A stretch of 64,000 bases of DNA from Saposhnikovia divaricata (taxonomy: Eukaryota > Streptophyta > Magnoliopsida > Apiales > Apiaceae). Where the stretch lies: the NCBI GenBank assembly GCA_036435485.1, contig CM071598.1, positions 138,674,148-138,738,147 of the forward strand, in the 5' to 3' direction. Of this stretch, positions 43,506 through 56,300 are shown in pieces (positions within the stretch are counted from its first letter, which is position 1; each line of letters begins with the position of its first letter). The notes beneath the pieces were generated by a model. It saw nothing but the letters and a program-made list of their open reading frames with translations. It was not told where the DNA came from and did not search any database. The position numbers and the translations under genes were made by a program.

Positions 43506-45476
43506 GTAATAATGCATTTATTTTTTAAATCCCATTCCCAATAGTTTCTATCTTATGAGAGTTTTAATATTATGATCAGGAATAGTATTAATTTATAGAT
43601 ATTATGTTCAGGAAAAGAAGATAAACAATATTAATTTATAGAACTTTCTAGAACCTAATTATCTTAGCTTAGACCTATACAATTTAGTAAAATTTAGTGC
43701 CTTATTATACTCACATCTTGTTAGTTTGTATTGGGTACTTTTACTTTAACTGGAGTGTCAATAAACAGCTCTACAATAATGCACTATAAAGTGTACCATT
43801 AAAAATACATGAAGCTCCAAATTAAACAAAAGTTATCACCAAAGCAACATAAATTTGGTTTTGTAAAAACTGTCCAGCAATTGTAGGCTTTTAGAAGAGA
43901 TAATTGTGTATCATTTACCAGAGGAAATTCTGTATGATGGATAGTAAGAATAAAATTGTAATAATTAGTGATAAGGTTAAGAAATCAAAAACCACAAGAC
44001 AGATATTTAGGGAATAGGGTAAGTCTCGCTAGAAATGTTTCTCCAAGCTTTTGTGTGCCCAAGCCTGTTTTAAAATATATTAGTCTTTGTAGGTACACAT
44101 TCTCCAAGCTAGAGTCTGCTAGTTGCTAGCTGCAGGAGCTCATACATTGTCCACACTATTGGTGAACTAAAATTTTTCGTTACACCAAAAAACATTTCCT
44201 GCACCAGTTTTTTCGCACATTCACATGTAAATGTAAGGAAAATATGCATATAGGCACACAAAGAAGTCATAGTATAAATATAGAGATGTTACCAGTATAA
44301 AAATGGTGATTTGGTGGCCTCGTAGTCTAATTTCTTTCCAGTGCCCTTAAACTTTAGCAACACGTCTAAGAAGTCTTTGGTCTCTAATTAGTTTCCTTCT
44401 TTCTTTTTCTGCTACTTAAAAACGATCCTTCACAAATACGTAAGTAATTTTTATTGCTTTCCCAATTGCTATCCATTCTCTTCCTTTATACACAGGTCAA
44501 GCCAAGCCATCTAAGCCATGAAAAAAAAGTATCAGAAACATTGGGATGACCCATATGCTGTGGCTCCTGCCGTCGTATCTTCGAATGTGGATTCAGTCAC
44601 AGCTGACATTTAAAACTCATCGTAGTAAAGAACATCATGCATATTGAGACTTAGGCACTTAGCTTATGAGTGATTGTGGACTGCCAGGCAGATTAAGCAA
44701 TTGTAGGCTTTTAGAAGAGATAATTGTGTATCATTTACCAGAGGAAATTGTATGATGGATAGTAAGAATAAAATTGCAATAATTAGTGATAAGGTTAAGA
44801 AATCAAAAACCACAAGACAGATATTTAGGGAAAGGGAATGCATGATTAGGGATCAGAATGGTTAAGGCTGTTAGATTTAGGGAGCAAACTAAACTAAGCA
44901 TAATGAATTTATGTAGCTTAATATGTACTCCAGCAATGATTCAAATTTACTCTATGGAGTATTATAACATTTATAAATATGAATTTTAAATGGTAGGCTG
45001 TTGAAGTGCCCTTTCTAAGGTCGAAGGGGAAAATATTGTTTTTAATTATAAATATTTATTTCTGTCACATAACTAATTATTAAGAGAATTGAAGTTGGAC
45101 CTCTGCAACTATACATTCCAAGTATTTTGATGACATTTAAGTAGGCATGTATAGAACATATATCAAGGAAGCTACTTGTATAAAGATTTAGAACAGGTCC
45201 CTTAATTGTGAAACTAAGGCCTGTGTCATCAGTATACAGTTGTGGAATAATAGCAGTTGAAAGTGACAATGCTTGATTCTTGATAGATGATATGCACTCT
45301 ACCTAGGTTACTTAATCATCAGTATACAGTTGAGGAATAATAGCAGTTGAAAGTGACAATGCGGTAGTAGGGGTGATTTCATGCATATCATGGTCATGTA
45401 TATACACATAGACCTGATTGTAACCGCAGAACAACTTTGTAACAATCATGGTGGTGGTGACTTGTGTTTCTGTTAC
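43506..45476. other. Left part of the intron that splits the ULP1 domain
   Basis: Two ~137-bp direct copies (43876-44013 and 44696-44832) and a ~47-bp pair (45225-45272 and 45317-45364). A short stretch after an acceptor-like ACACAG (~44496) reads MKKKYQKHWDDPYAVAPAV to a stop (~44518-44612), perhaps an unused cassette or chance. The last five bases are the LARD target site GTTAC. Confidence 0.5.
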
Positions 45477-48400
45477 TGTAACGTCCCGACTTCCCCATAC
45501 TGAAAATATACTTTTTATAATAACATATACTTTGATACAGGGAAATTTTAGAAAATTTCGGCATGAAGTATTCATAAATCGGACTATCCACCTGTAATTC
45601 AACCCAAACCAAATTCCAATTTAAAAATTACAGTTAATACACCAACGATTCCCCACCGGGATCGATTCCAGGTTATGGTATGAAACAAGAATCTAAACCA
45701 TACAAATTATTACAATTTCTTCTACTATTCTGATTTCAATAACTATACCGTTTAATCTACAGCTTAACTCCAATCCGTGCTTACCCGCTTTAGCTTCGAG
45801 ATATATCCTGTAAAGGCTGCCTCATTGCTCTCATATGACTCGTACGATGTAGACATCCACCCTTATTCCTAACTGAAAGATTAGAGAAAATGAAGCAAAA
45901 GTGAGCCAAAGAATGCTCAGCAAGCGAACAGTATAGTGAAACAACAATACTACAATGATTCATTGGTGAACATATCACTGACCAACTTATCTCAAAGGAA
46001 TAATTCATAATTACAGAAGCTCAAGAACTTTAAGATATAACATATTATTTAATTTAGGAAATGGAATAGAATTGGACTATTTTGCATTTTATTAATAAAA
46101 ATAATAAGGTTAGGCTGCTGATCAGTCACGCACTAACCCCGGACAAACGCACACAGCAATGTCCTTTAATGGATCCACGGCACACATTGGCCTTAATAAC
46201 TTCTGACCACGAATCTGGTCCGACCCTTTACGGTCCACATTTAAAAAAAACAACAGTCCAATCCTATAATCTGAACGTCAGGTGTCGGAACAATCGACCA
46301 CCTCGACCAGCCAAGCACCCTGGAAACTCACGTTTCAGGTTAACAACTCAAATCTCAAGAAGAAATGAGGTCTAGTAAAATTCTGACCTAGATATCGACA
46401 AGTTCGATATAGAGAAGGGTATTATTCCATAATATATCAGTGAAACAGGGACAACAATTTCAGCACTATTGAATGGGAATATGATAAACAACTATTCATA
46501 TTTATTGAAAATTTAAGAGCAATAATATCAACGACAAATCGAATTAATATAATGATCAAGTGACGAAAAACATGGTTCATTTGAGTGAAATGATTTACTT
46601 GCAACATGAATAACAACAGTTGTAATTATAAGATAAAGCAAGGGTATAGTCAAGTGCTAAGCATTTAATAAATTTACCAACACATTGTCAAGTTGAATCA
46701 ACATAAGCGAATTAAGTAGTTTTAAAAATGATCATTTGTAAAATAACTCCAAGACAATAAAATTGTAGGACAGGTTGAAGAAAACCTCTCCTAAAGGGTC
46801 TACTGGTGAAAAACCATTACCAAGTTTAAACTAACATGAGAGATTCGAATAGTTTAAAACGAAGATTTAAGAAATTCTCAATTACTTAAGGTCTCACTCA
46901 TGTCAGCTAAGCACTTATAGGCTTCAGCTGCCAGAACCGGCATGACAAATATGAGTTTAAATAATTAAGAAGATCTCAATTCATTCTTGGTTTTAACCGT
47001 CACTGAGCAACACATGCCTCAACAACAGTATAAACCTCGAATTAGTTTACAATAATTTGAAGAAAACACTCTTTGAAGAATATTATTAATGACGGGAAAT
47101 ATTTATATAAAATAATTTTTAAAAGAATCAACACCTGAACAGTAGGTGAAGAGAATAAACAATGACAGAATAATTTTGAGAATGAGTGTTTGTAAATTAA
47201 AAGAAGAAGAATGTCACTAGAATAAAAATGAAAGGTATATACACTAGCAAAATGATTTGAAAGAACCATCGTATAATTAACAGAACACGTTTACATTATT
47301 CAGAATAAATATGAAGAGTATAATGGCTAGCAAGAAAGGATTTCAAAAGAACAAGTAAATAACACAAAAGATTTCACATCACTTGAACAATAAGTGAGGT
47401 ATAATAAACTTGCAAACTAATTTGACAGAAACGTTGTATAAATAATAGAAACAAACTTATCCCACTTGAACAATAAGCAGGGAATAGTACACTTGCCTCA
47501 ATACATGAAGTTTCCAATTCCAATATCTCGACTCTTTACTCTTTTTATATCCATCTCTCTTTTCTTATTCATTGGTCCCTACTGGATCATACATCTGTCC
47601 TTCTTCTGTAACTTGTCATCCTCTTCATGACACACTCGTCAACTTTGATAATCTTTCCATTCCTCAATATTCCATCTACATGTGCACTGGCTCTTACCGG
47701 CCTCATTTTGGTACCTACATAAAGGTAAAGTAATACTTCAGTACGCTTGTAACCTTAATCGTCTAACTCTATTCTACGCCAAACGCGTCCTATAACGCTT
47801 TACAGTTTATTACTTATAGCTCAAAATAATAATGTATAATCACAAAAACCACGTAAGTACATAGCACGTAATATCAATTTACACTTTTATCTCTTTAACT
47901 TGTACCTCTTATTGATTTAAAATAACTCTTATCTAATTATTATAATAATTACAAAATAATTCTAACAAAAAAAAAAAAATTGGACAGCACCTCCTTTAAA
48001 ATATAACCTTCCCGGTCGAAATTTAACCGACACAATCAAGCAACAAATACAACATAATTTCCCTGTACATTTGTTTTCTTGTATGGCTATGTAGTGCTTT
48101 CAAACGAGGAATGAACCATATATAGAATATGACTCGAAAACTAGTTATTACTTTAAAAACCAAAATCCCGTCCAAATATTAACTGTAATTTACCTAAACT
48201 ATCATAGCTTGGAACTCTTCATCTCATGTAGTTAGTACTAATAAACAACTCTACACCTGGTCCAGAATAATCAAACATATTTTTATTAGTATACATGTTT
48301 ACACTGAAACATAACTCCATTACGGTGGCTAAGACTAAAAACGAGCATCATATAGCTCTGAAATCTACCGCTGGATATTCTTCCCAATAATTACTATATT

Positions 48401-50287
48401 ACACACCCTATCAGCTCCTTCCGCTCAGTACGTTTACCAAATCACCTCCCTTCCCATGACAACCACTCATTTAACGGTAACGGAATTTAATCTACCACAA
48501 CATATGTCTCCAAGTGAGGTTCCATTCATCTCTGTCTATCCAATTAAATCTCGTACTAGTTTGTACTCGAGCATTTACATACATACATATTGGCACTCCC
48601 TTAATAAACCAAATTACCCAATTCATATAAACCATGTTTCCCTACATTTACACAAAATCAAGCATACCGAAAATTTCACCACACAATAAACCGACAAACT
48701 ATTACGATTTCGATAATCAATTATAGCACACACCATGACTCACCGCAGTTTCCCCTGAACTGAACCACCCAAATTTGAACCACAGTAGCTCGACTACAAG
48801 GAACAAAAGAAACAGAACACGGGCTGCTATGCTCTTTCCATAAAACTTTAAACCAACCAAGCTAACCACACATTTAACTATTCGACTACAAGAAATCAAG
48901 GCACCAGAGATTAGCATAGAATCACGCCGAACAACAGCTCGAAAGCAAGCAGAACAGGACAGGCTGCGTCAAAATTTTTAGAGAAATAAACCAAGCAAAC
49001 CAACTCTTGACCACCCACCCTACCTTCGACTTAACCAGCAAAATTGCAGCTTAAATTCACGCATAAAACAAAGATTAAAACAGCTAACAAAGTTTCTTCT
49101 AACATCAGTCCAAAATAATAACGACCCAACTTGAATCAGTTCACATAGTTGTTAACCAACACCAAAACTCAAAACTCAACTAACAATCAGCGACATTTGC
49201 GATTAACAAGGAAAACTTTGATTACAAAACCCACTGCAATAAAACACCCAGCATACATACACACGCACTGTATTGATTTCACGAACCCACACACACCTGT
49301 TATACCTACTTCAAACCACAGCACAGAGGATCGACACACCAGGGACGCAGTAATGATGAACCCAGCAAGGTTAGAATATAGACTCTCGTATTTTATAATA
49401 CACCCAGACGAAGTACAACACAGGGGAAAGCTAACCCACCACACAACAACATACGGCTGAGCAACTCACGCCACAAACTAACACCTCTAGCAAATACACA
49501 CGCACACACGCTGCTCTACACTCACATACTACGTTCGTAACTGACACAGACGAAGGAGAGATTTTGAGATTGTGTAAGAGAAGAGATGACTCGGTAAAAG
49601 TCGAGAGAGGGAGAGAATTTTCCAGAATGCTCGAGAGAACACGCCCAAAAACAGAGCTGAAGAACTGGGTTTTGGGAAAATGAGATGAAATTAGGGATTT
49701 AAATGATTAAAAGGTGCTTTAGTAAATCAATAATACTGAAAACAAAATATAAATCAATTAATTAAAAATTGAATTTAAATGGAAAATAAATGAAAAATAA
49801 ATCTTTTCATTTTTTTTTTAAAATAAGGAGTACAAAATTACGGACACCCACATATTTTTAAAATATCTTTAGGATAAAAATGAATTAAATATGAATTTTA
49901 CAAGTTTTGATCCTTTAAAAGAAATAAAACTCCTAAAATCATTTTAAAATATTTAAATACCCAAAATAATACATCCAATAATTTTAAAAACTAAATATTT
50001 ACACAAAGATAATATTACAAAAAATTTCATGATTTTTAACAACTTCTATGATTTTATAAAAATCGCAAAAGATCAATACTGCACATTTTAATAGATTTTA
50101 ATCATAAAAATTCAAATAAAAATAAAATAAAATGCACGGACTCGCATTTCTCATATACATCATCATAGAAGCATGTATACATGATGTCACCTATATTTAA
50201 CCTTAAAAAAAAAATTCACATCGTATAATCCACATTTAACATTAAATAACAATATTTATAATTACGATATTTTTCTAGGGCGTTATA
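45477..50287 (-). repeat. LARD 3' LTR (4811 bp)
   Basis: The plus strand starts TGTAACGTCCCGACTTCCCC and ends CTAGGGCGTTATA, so on the element's strand it starts TATAACGCCC rather than TG; the same is true of the other copy. ORFs seen here (up to 103 codons) recur in the second LTR and match nothing I know. Confidence 0.92.
45764..45856 (-). CDS. Short LTR ORF of the LARD (3' LTR copy)
   Basis: 30 codons, MSTSYESYESNEAAF then TGYISKLKR, followed by GTAAGC, a good 5' splice site at 45784-45783. It starts 380 bases before the LTR end and ~35 bases after TTGGCTCACTTTTGCTTCA. Position and context match the short ORFs in the two Tekay-type LTRs, but the peptide sequence does not. Confidence 0.3.
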   Translation of the reverse strand: MSTSYESYESNEAAFTGYISKLKRVSTDWS

Positions 50288-50300
50288 TCCTTCCCCCCTT
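50288..50300 (-). other. LARD polypurine tract
   Basis: AAGGGGGGAAGGA on the minus strand directly adjoining the 3' LTR. Confidence 0.88.
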
Positions 50301-53002
50301 AATAGGATTCTGTCCTCAGAATCGACGGTGAGAAAACATATGACGGTATTCTCAAACATTTCTCTTTCAATTTCCAAGTCATTCCTTCCACTTTATCATT
50401 CCTTTATATCAATTCACATATCGATAGGCTTATCCTGTAGGCCTTCGAATTTCTAATATAAACTTAATCCTTTGGTTTGCATGTCTCGTTAATTCTAGAT
50501 ACTGATCACTCGCACGTGACAATCCTTTTCTACTGAAAATCGGACATGAACTATTCGTATAATGGGCTATGCCCTGTACACAACGCCTCAAGTACTAACC
50601 TCAATCATTCATAATAATTCATTCATATACAATACTGAACCAAAACCTGCCTTAACCTGCCGCAAATATATAAGTGAAGAAATCTGTCTTGACTTGAAGT
50701 AAACATGTAAATAATTAAATCTTTAAAACGAAATTCACGTGACTAAAACAATTCCCTGTAACGCCCCAGATAAAACTCTGAGAAAAAGAATATCAAGAAA
50801 TCCCCCAATCATTCTTACTCCCCTTTCAACGTGCAATGTTACTCGAGGAGGGAATAACTGGGAAACTTCTATCTATCCTTAATCCCATTGTTTTACTAAG
50901 TAACCTTTTCGAAACTAATAACCATTTACCTTGACACATATATATCTTACAGATCGTCAAAATTTAAACTCTACACATTATAACTCCCATATTTATAAAT
51001 AACTCATTTCCTTGAACTATTTCATCTTCTACATTCATCCGCTTCACGTTCTGCTTCCGTCAACTCCGCTTGATACTTCCTACTTTCCTCTAACGATTCA
51101 TTCACAATAATCTATACCTTTGGATATTCCATCTATAACTTCCCAAATTCATTGAACATTTCCTTGAGCATTGTATGCCTATTTAATCTTTCCTGGTTCA
51201 TCCGATTGCACTGATACTTGAGCAGTTTTCGATCTCTTCTTTCACTCCTAAAAGCTTTCACCTTTATCCATTCATTTCTTGACTGCTACGCTTGTCTACT
51301 GTTGTAGATATTTTGGTAAAATCTTTGACAATCCTTCAATAATTCCTAGCTGGTCCTTCAAAGTTTTCGATCTCCGCTAGCATCTTAGGTTGTTCCTGAT
51401 TCATTTCTGTTTCGTCATCACGACATTTACTTCGATCCTTTCGTCATATCTTGAAAATGTATTTCTTCCAATTGCAAAGATCATACTTAGTAATCATATA
51501 CATGTCCTTTCTATATCTTCAAATATCTTGTTATGTCTTCCGATCTTAAATCCTTGAACTTGATTACATTCCTGGATTTCAAAATCTCCTAGGTCTTACA
51601 TTCCTTTCCAGTCAAATTTTCACATCCTCTATTAACACAATTCTTGAAAATTTCCTGGTTTTCTGTCTTCCTTTTCTTACCGTCTCGTTCCATCTGCGTA
51701 AACTCACTCTTACTCTTAATATTAGTGATCCTCTGACTATATTCGCACAAGTTATTAACTCCACACAATCACTTTACTTCCTTATCCAAAGCTTCAATCC
51801 TTGCTAAAATTCCTTACAAACGAACCGTCCCACTCTACCTTGTCTTACTCAAGTTATCCCATTCCGTCTCTAACTTTTATATCTGACAATTTATCTCCAA
51901 CATCCAAATTCCTGTAATATCTTATCTACTGTATCCATAGTGAAAATATATAATAAGCAAGTGTTCTTCAACAATCTTTCCTCCACGATAACCTTCACAT
52001 ACCAAATATATCAATCCTCACTATATTTTCGACTTTAACAAAATTATCATTTCATGTCCTTATCATCTACTCCTTAACCATAATCAGTTTCTCCGTATTG
52101 TTGAATTTTGTACGTGTTTTGTCAATCCACTGCGTAATTTAACTTGATATTCACTCTCTGCTTTAACTTCAATTCTCAAGCCTGCTCATCAAATTTTCAT
52201 TCGACGTAAATGTACCTTGTACCACTTAGAGGTCATTGTTTCCATCTTTACTACTCTCAATCACTGATAGCTTTAGGATTCATAAAGGTTTATAATGAAA
52301 GAAATCAATAAACTGGACAGGTGTTAGCAGGCATGAATATAAGATGAGTTTTGTTTGAAAAAGGAATTTTTGTAAAAGGATTTAACCGAGAGATCAATAT
52401 GATCATTGAACTATTTCCAGGTTGCATTTGTCACTTAGGTCAACCACCATAGTACAAAAAGTGGCCAGCCTTCAGTACTTTCATGACAAACACAATCAGT
52501 GGCGTCCCACCAGACTTCTATCACATAGATAGATGTCCCTGGATCCCCTATATACATAGGGTTGTTCATCCCAGTCAGAATAAATAAGGTTAAGAATTCA
52601 AAGAGAACAAAAAGAATTCAAAAGTTTCAAAAGTTTATATATTTACAATATTGAATAAGGAATATCAAATATTCGGGGAAGATAGAAAGAATTCAAGGAT
52701 CTCAATAATTTATATGCATAATGTTGAATCAAGTTATCCCCTGGAAAATAGAGGCATCTCTGAAAAATAGGAATATGTTTAAATGAATCTAAAAAAAATT
52801 TCGTCATCAATTGAAATATAGTTGATCATCAAAGGTGATGGGGTATTATCAAAATAAGAAGAAACAGAAAGGAAGGTTGAATCGAATCTCCTTAATCAAT
52901 AAACTAAATGAAATCAACTGCTAGTAATGAATAACCACGCCATTCCTCTGACCCATGCCAGTAATCGCATTTCACATCTTGTTTTCAATCCTTTCGCACT
53001 TT
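50301..53002. other. LARD internal region, non-coding
   Basis: No open frame above ~60 codons on either strand and no recognisable retroviral motif. C/T-rich on the plus strand with many TTC/ATC words. Likely carries only packaging and priming signals. Confidence 0.7.
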
Positions 53003-53191
53003 CTATATCACTCGCGGGGTAACTAAAGTCGCAAAAGAAATTCTAGAACATACACGAAGGTCTACACGTGACATCCTCCAAGCTGGTAACTCCGATCGTC
53101 TATTTAACGTAGGCGGCGTCGAATCAACTACCTCGTCCAAAGTCGTAGCTTCATATGAATCGAATTCTGGCTCGCGCGATATGTCGAAATA
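53003..53191 (-). CDS. Possible second exon of the LARD leader ORF
   Basis: 62 codons open from an acceptor-like TTAG (53192-53193) with YFDISREPEFDSYEATTLDE, then a TPPTLNRRSEL segment, to TAG at 53003. If the donor in the 5' LTR (53641-53640) is joined here, 450 bases are removed and frame is kept, giving an LTR-exon plus acidic-exon arrangement like that suggested for the Tekay element. Weak evidence. Confidence 0.25.
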   Translation of the reverse strand, partial: YFDISREPEFDSYEATTLDEVVDSTPPTLNRRSELPAWRMSRVDLRVCSRISFATLVTPRVI

Positions 53192-53312
53192 CTAACTAAC
53201 GTCACAACCGTCGTCCTAATAACCTAAGGCGAATCTTATCCTAAATCGTTCTATCTAACGTCCCACTTAAATACCTATACTTAATTATCCTAACTTGTTT
53301 CAGTGACCATAA

Positions 53313-53330
53313 CCTGTCGCTCTGATACCA
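53313..53330 (-). other. LARD primer binding site
   Basis: TGGTATCAGAGCGACAGG on the minus strand, three bases from the 5' LTR end; initiator tRNA-Met type. Confidence 0.92.
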
Positions 53331-53333
53331 ACC

Positions 53334-56300
53334 TGTAACGTCCCGACTTCCCCATACTGAAAATATACTTTTTATAATAACATATACTTTGATACAGGGA
53401 AATTTTAGAAAATTTCGGCATGAAGTATTCATAAATCGGACTATCCACCTGTAATTCAACCCAAACCAAATTCCAATTTAAAAATTACAGTTAATACACC
53501 AACGATTCCCCACCGGGATCGATTCCAGGTTATGGTATGAAACAAGAATCTAAACCATACAAATTATTACAATTTCTTCTACTATTCTGATTTCAATAAC
53601 TATACCGTTTAATCTACAGCTTAACTCCAATCCGTGCTTACCCGCTTTAGCTTCGAGATATATCCTGTAAAGGCTGCCTCATTGCTCTCATATGACTCGT
53701 ACGATGTAGACATCCACCCTTATTCCTAACTGAAAGATTAGAGAAAATGAAGCAAAAGTGAGCCAAAGAATGCTCAGCAAGCGAACAGTATAGTGAAACA
53801 ACAATACTACAATGATTCATTGGTGAACATATCACTGACCAACTTATCTCAAAGGAATAATTCATAATTACAGAAGCTCAAGAACTTTAAGATATAACAT
53901 ATTATTTAATTTAGGAAATGGAATAGAATTGGACTATTTTGCATTTTATTAATAAAAATAATAAGGTTAGGCTGCTGATCAGTCACGCACTAACCCTGGA
54001 CAAACGCACACAGCAATGTCCTTTAATGGATCCACGGCACACATTGGCCTTAATAACTTCTGACCACGAATCTGGTCCGACCCTTTACGGTCCACATTTA
54101 AAAAAAACAACAGTCCAATCCTATAATCTGAACGTCAGGTGTCGGAACAATCGACCACCTCGACCAGCCAAGCACCCTGGAAACTCACGTTTCAGGTTAA
54201 CAACTCAAATCTCAAGAAGAAATGAGGTCTAGTAAAATTCTGACCTAGATATCGACAAGTTCGATATAGAGAAGGGTATTATTCCATAATATATCAGTGA
54301 AACAGGGACAACAATTTCAGCACTATTGAATGGGAATATGATAAACAACTATTCATATTTATTGAAAATTTAAGAGCAATAATATCAACGACAAATCGAA
54401 TTAATATAATGATCAAGTGACGAAAAACATGGTTCATTTGAGTGAAATGATTTACTTGCAACATGAATAACAACAGTTGTAATTATAAGATAAAGCAAGG
54501 GTATAGTCAAGTGCTAAGCATTTAATAAATTTACCAACACATTGTCAAGTTGAATCAACATAAGCGAATTAAGTAGTTTTAAAAATGATCATTTGTAAAA
54601 TAACTCCAAGACAATAAAATTGTAGGACAGGTTGAAGAAAACCTCTCCTAAAGGGTCTACTGGTGAAAAACCATTACCAAGTTTAAACTAACATGAGAGA
54701 TTCGAATAGTTTAAAACGAAGATTTAAGAAATTCTCAATTACTTAAGGTCTCACTCATGTCAGCTAAGCACTTATAGGCTTCAGCTGCCAGAACCGGCAT
54801 GACAAATATGAGTTTAAATAATTAAGAAGATCTCAATTCATTCTTGGTTTTAACCGTCACTGAGCAACACATGCCTCAACAACAGTATAAACCTCGAATT
54901 AGTTTACAATAATTTGAAGAAAACACTCTTTGAAGAATATTATTAATGACGGGAAATATTTATATAAAATAATTTTTAAAAGAATCAACACCTGAACAGT
55001 AGGTGAAGAGAATAAACAATGACAGAATAATTTTGAGAATGAGTGTTTGTAAATTAAAAGAAGAAGAATGTCACTAGAATAAAAATGAAAGGTATATACA
55101 CTAGCAAAATGATTTGAAAGAACCATCGTATAATTAACAGAACACGTTTACATTATTCAGAATAAATATGAAGAGTATAATGGCTAGCAAGAAAGGATTT
55201 CAAAAGAACAAGTAAATAACACAAAAGATTTCACATCACTTGAACAATAAGTGAGGTATAATAAACTTGCAAACTAATTTGACAGAAACGTTGTATAAAT
55301 AACAGAAACAAACTTATCCCACTTGAACAATAAGCAGGGAATAGTACACTTGCCTCAATACATGAAGTTTCCAATTCCAATATCTCGACTCTTTACTCTT
55401 TTTATATCCATCTCTCTTTTCTTATTCATTGGTCCCTACTGGATCATACATCTGTCCTTCTTCTGTAACTTGTCATCCTCTTCATGACACACTCGTCAAC
55501 TTTGATAATCTTTCCATTCCTCAATATTCCATCTACATGTGCACTGGCTCTTACCGGCCTCATTTTGGTACCTACATAAAGGTAAAGTAATACTTCAGTA
55601 CGCTTGTAACCTTAATCGTCTAACTCTATTCTACGCCAAACGCGTCCTATAACGCTTTACAGTTTATTACTTATAGCTCAAAATAATAATGTATAATCAC
55701 AAAAACCACGTAAGTACATAGCACGTAATATCAATTTACACTTTTATCTCTTTAACTTGTACCTCTTATTGATTTAAAATAACTCTTATCTAATTATTAT
55801 AATAATTACAAAATAATTCTAACAAAAAAAAAAATTGGACAGCACCTCCTTTAAAATATAACCTTCCCGGTCGAAATTTAACCGACACAATCAAGCAACA
55901 AATACAACATAATTTCCCTGTACATTTGTTTTCTTGTATGGCTATGTAGTGCTTTCAAACGAGGAATGAACCATATATAGAATATGACTCGAAAACTAGT
56001 TATTACTTTAAAAACCAAAATCCCGTCCAAATATTAACTGTAATTTACCTAAACTATCATAGCTTGGAACTCTTCATCTCATGTAGTTAGTACTAATAAA
56101 CAACTCTACACCTGGTCCAGAATAATCAAACATATTTTTATTAGTATACATGTTTACACTGAAACATAACTCCATTACGGTGGCTAAGACTAAAAACGAG
56201 CATCATATAGCTCTGAAATCTACCGCTGGATATTCTTCCCAATAATTACTATATTACACACCCTATCAGCTCCTTCCGCTCAGTACGTTTACCAAATCAC

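Noticed and set aside
45312..49460. ORFs of 60-103 codons in the LARD LTRs (also at 53241-57315)
   Set aside because: They recur because the LTRs are duplicated, start and end arbitrarily and show no family motif; only the short ORF after the GCTCAC motif is kept, at low confidence.
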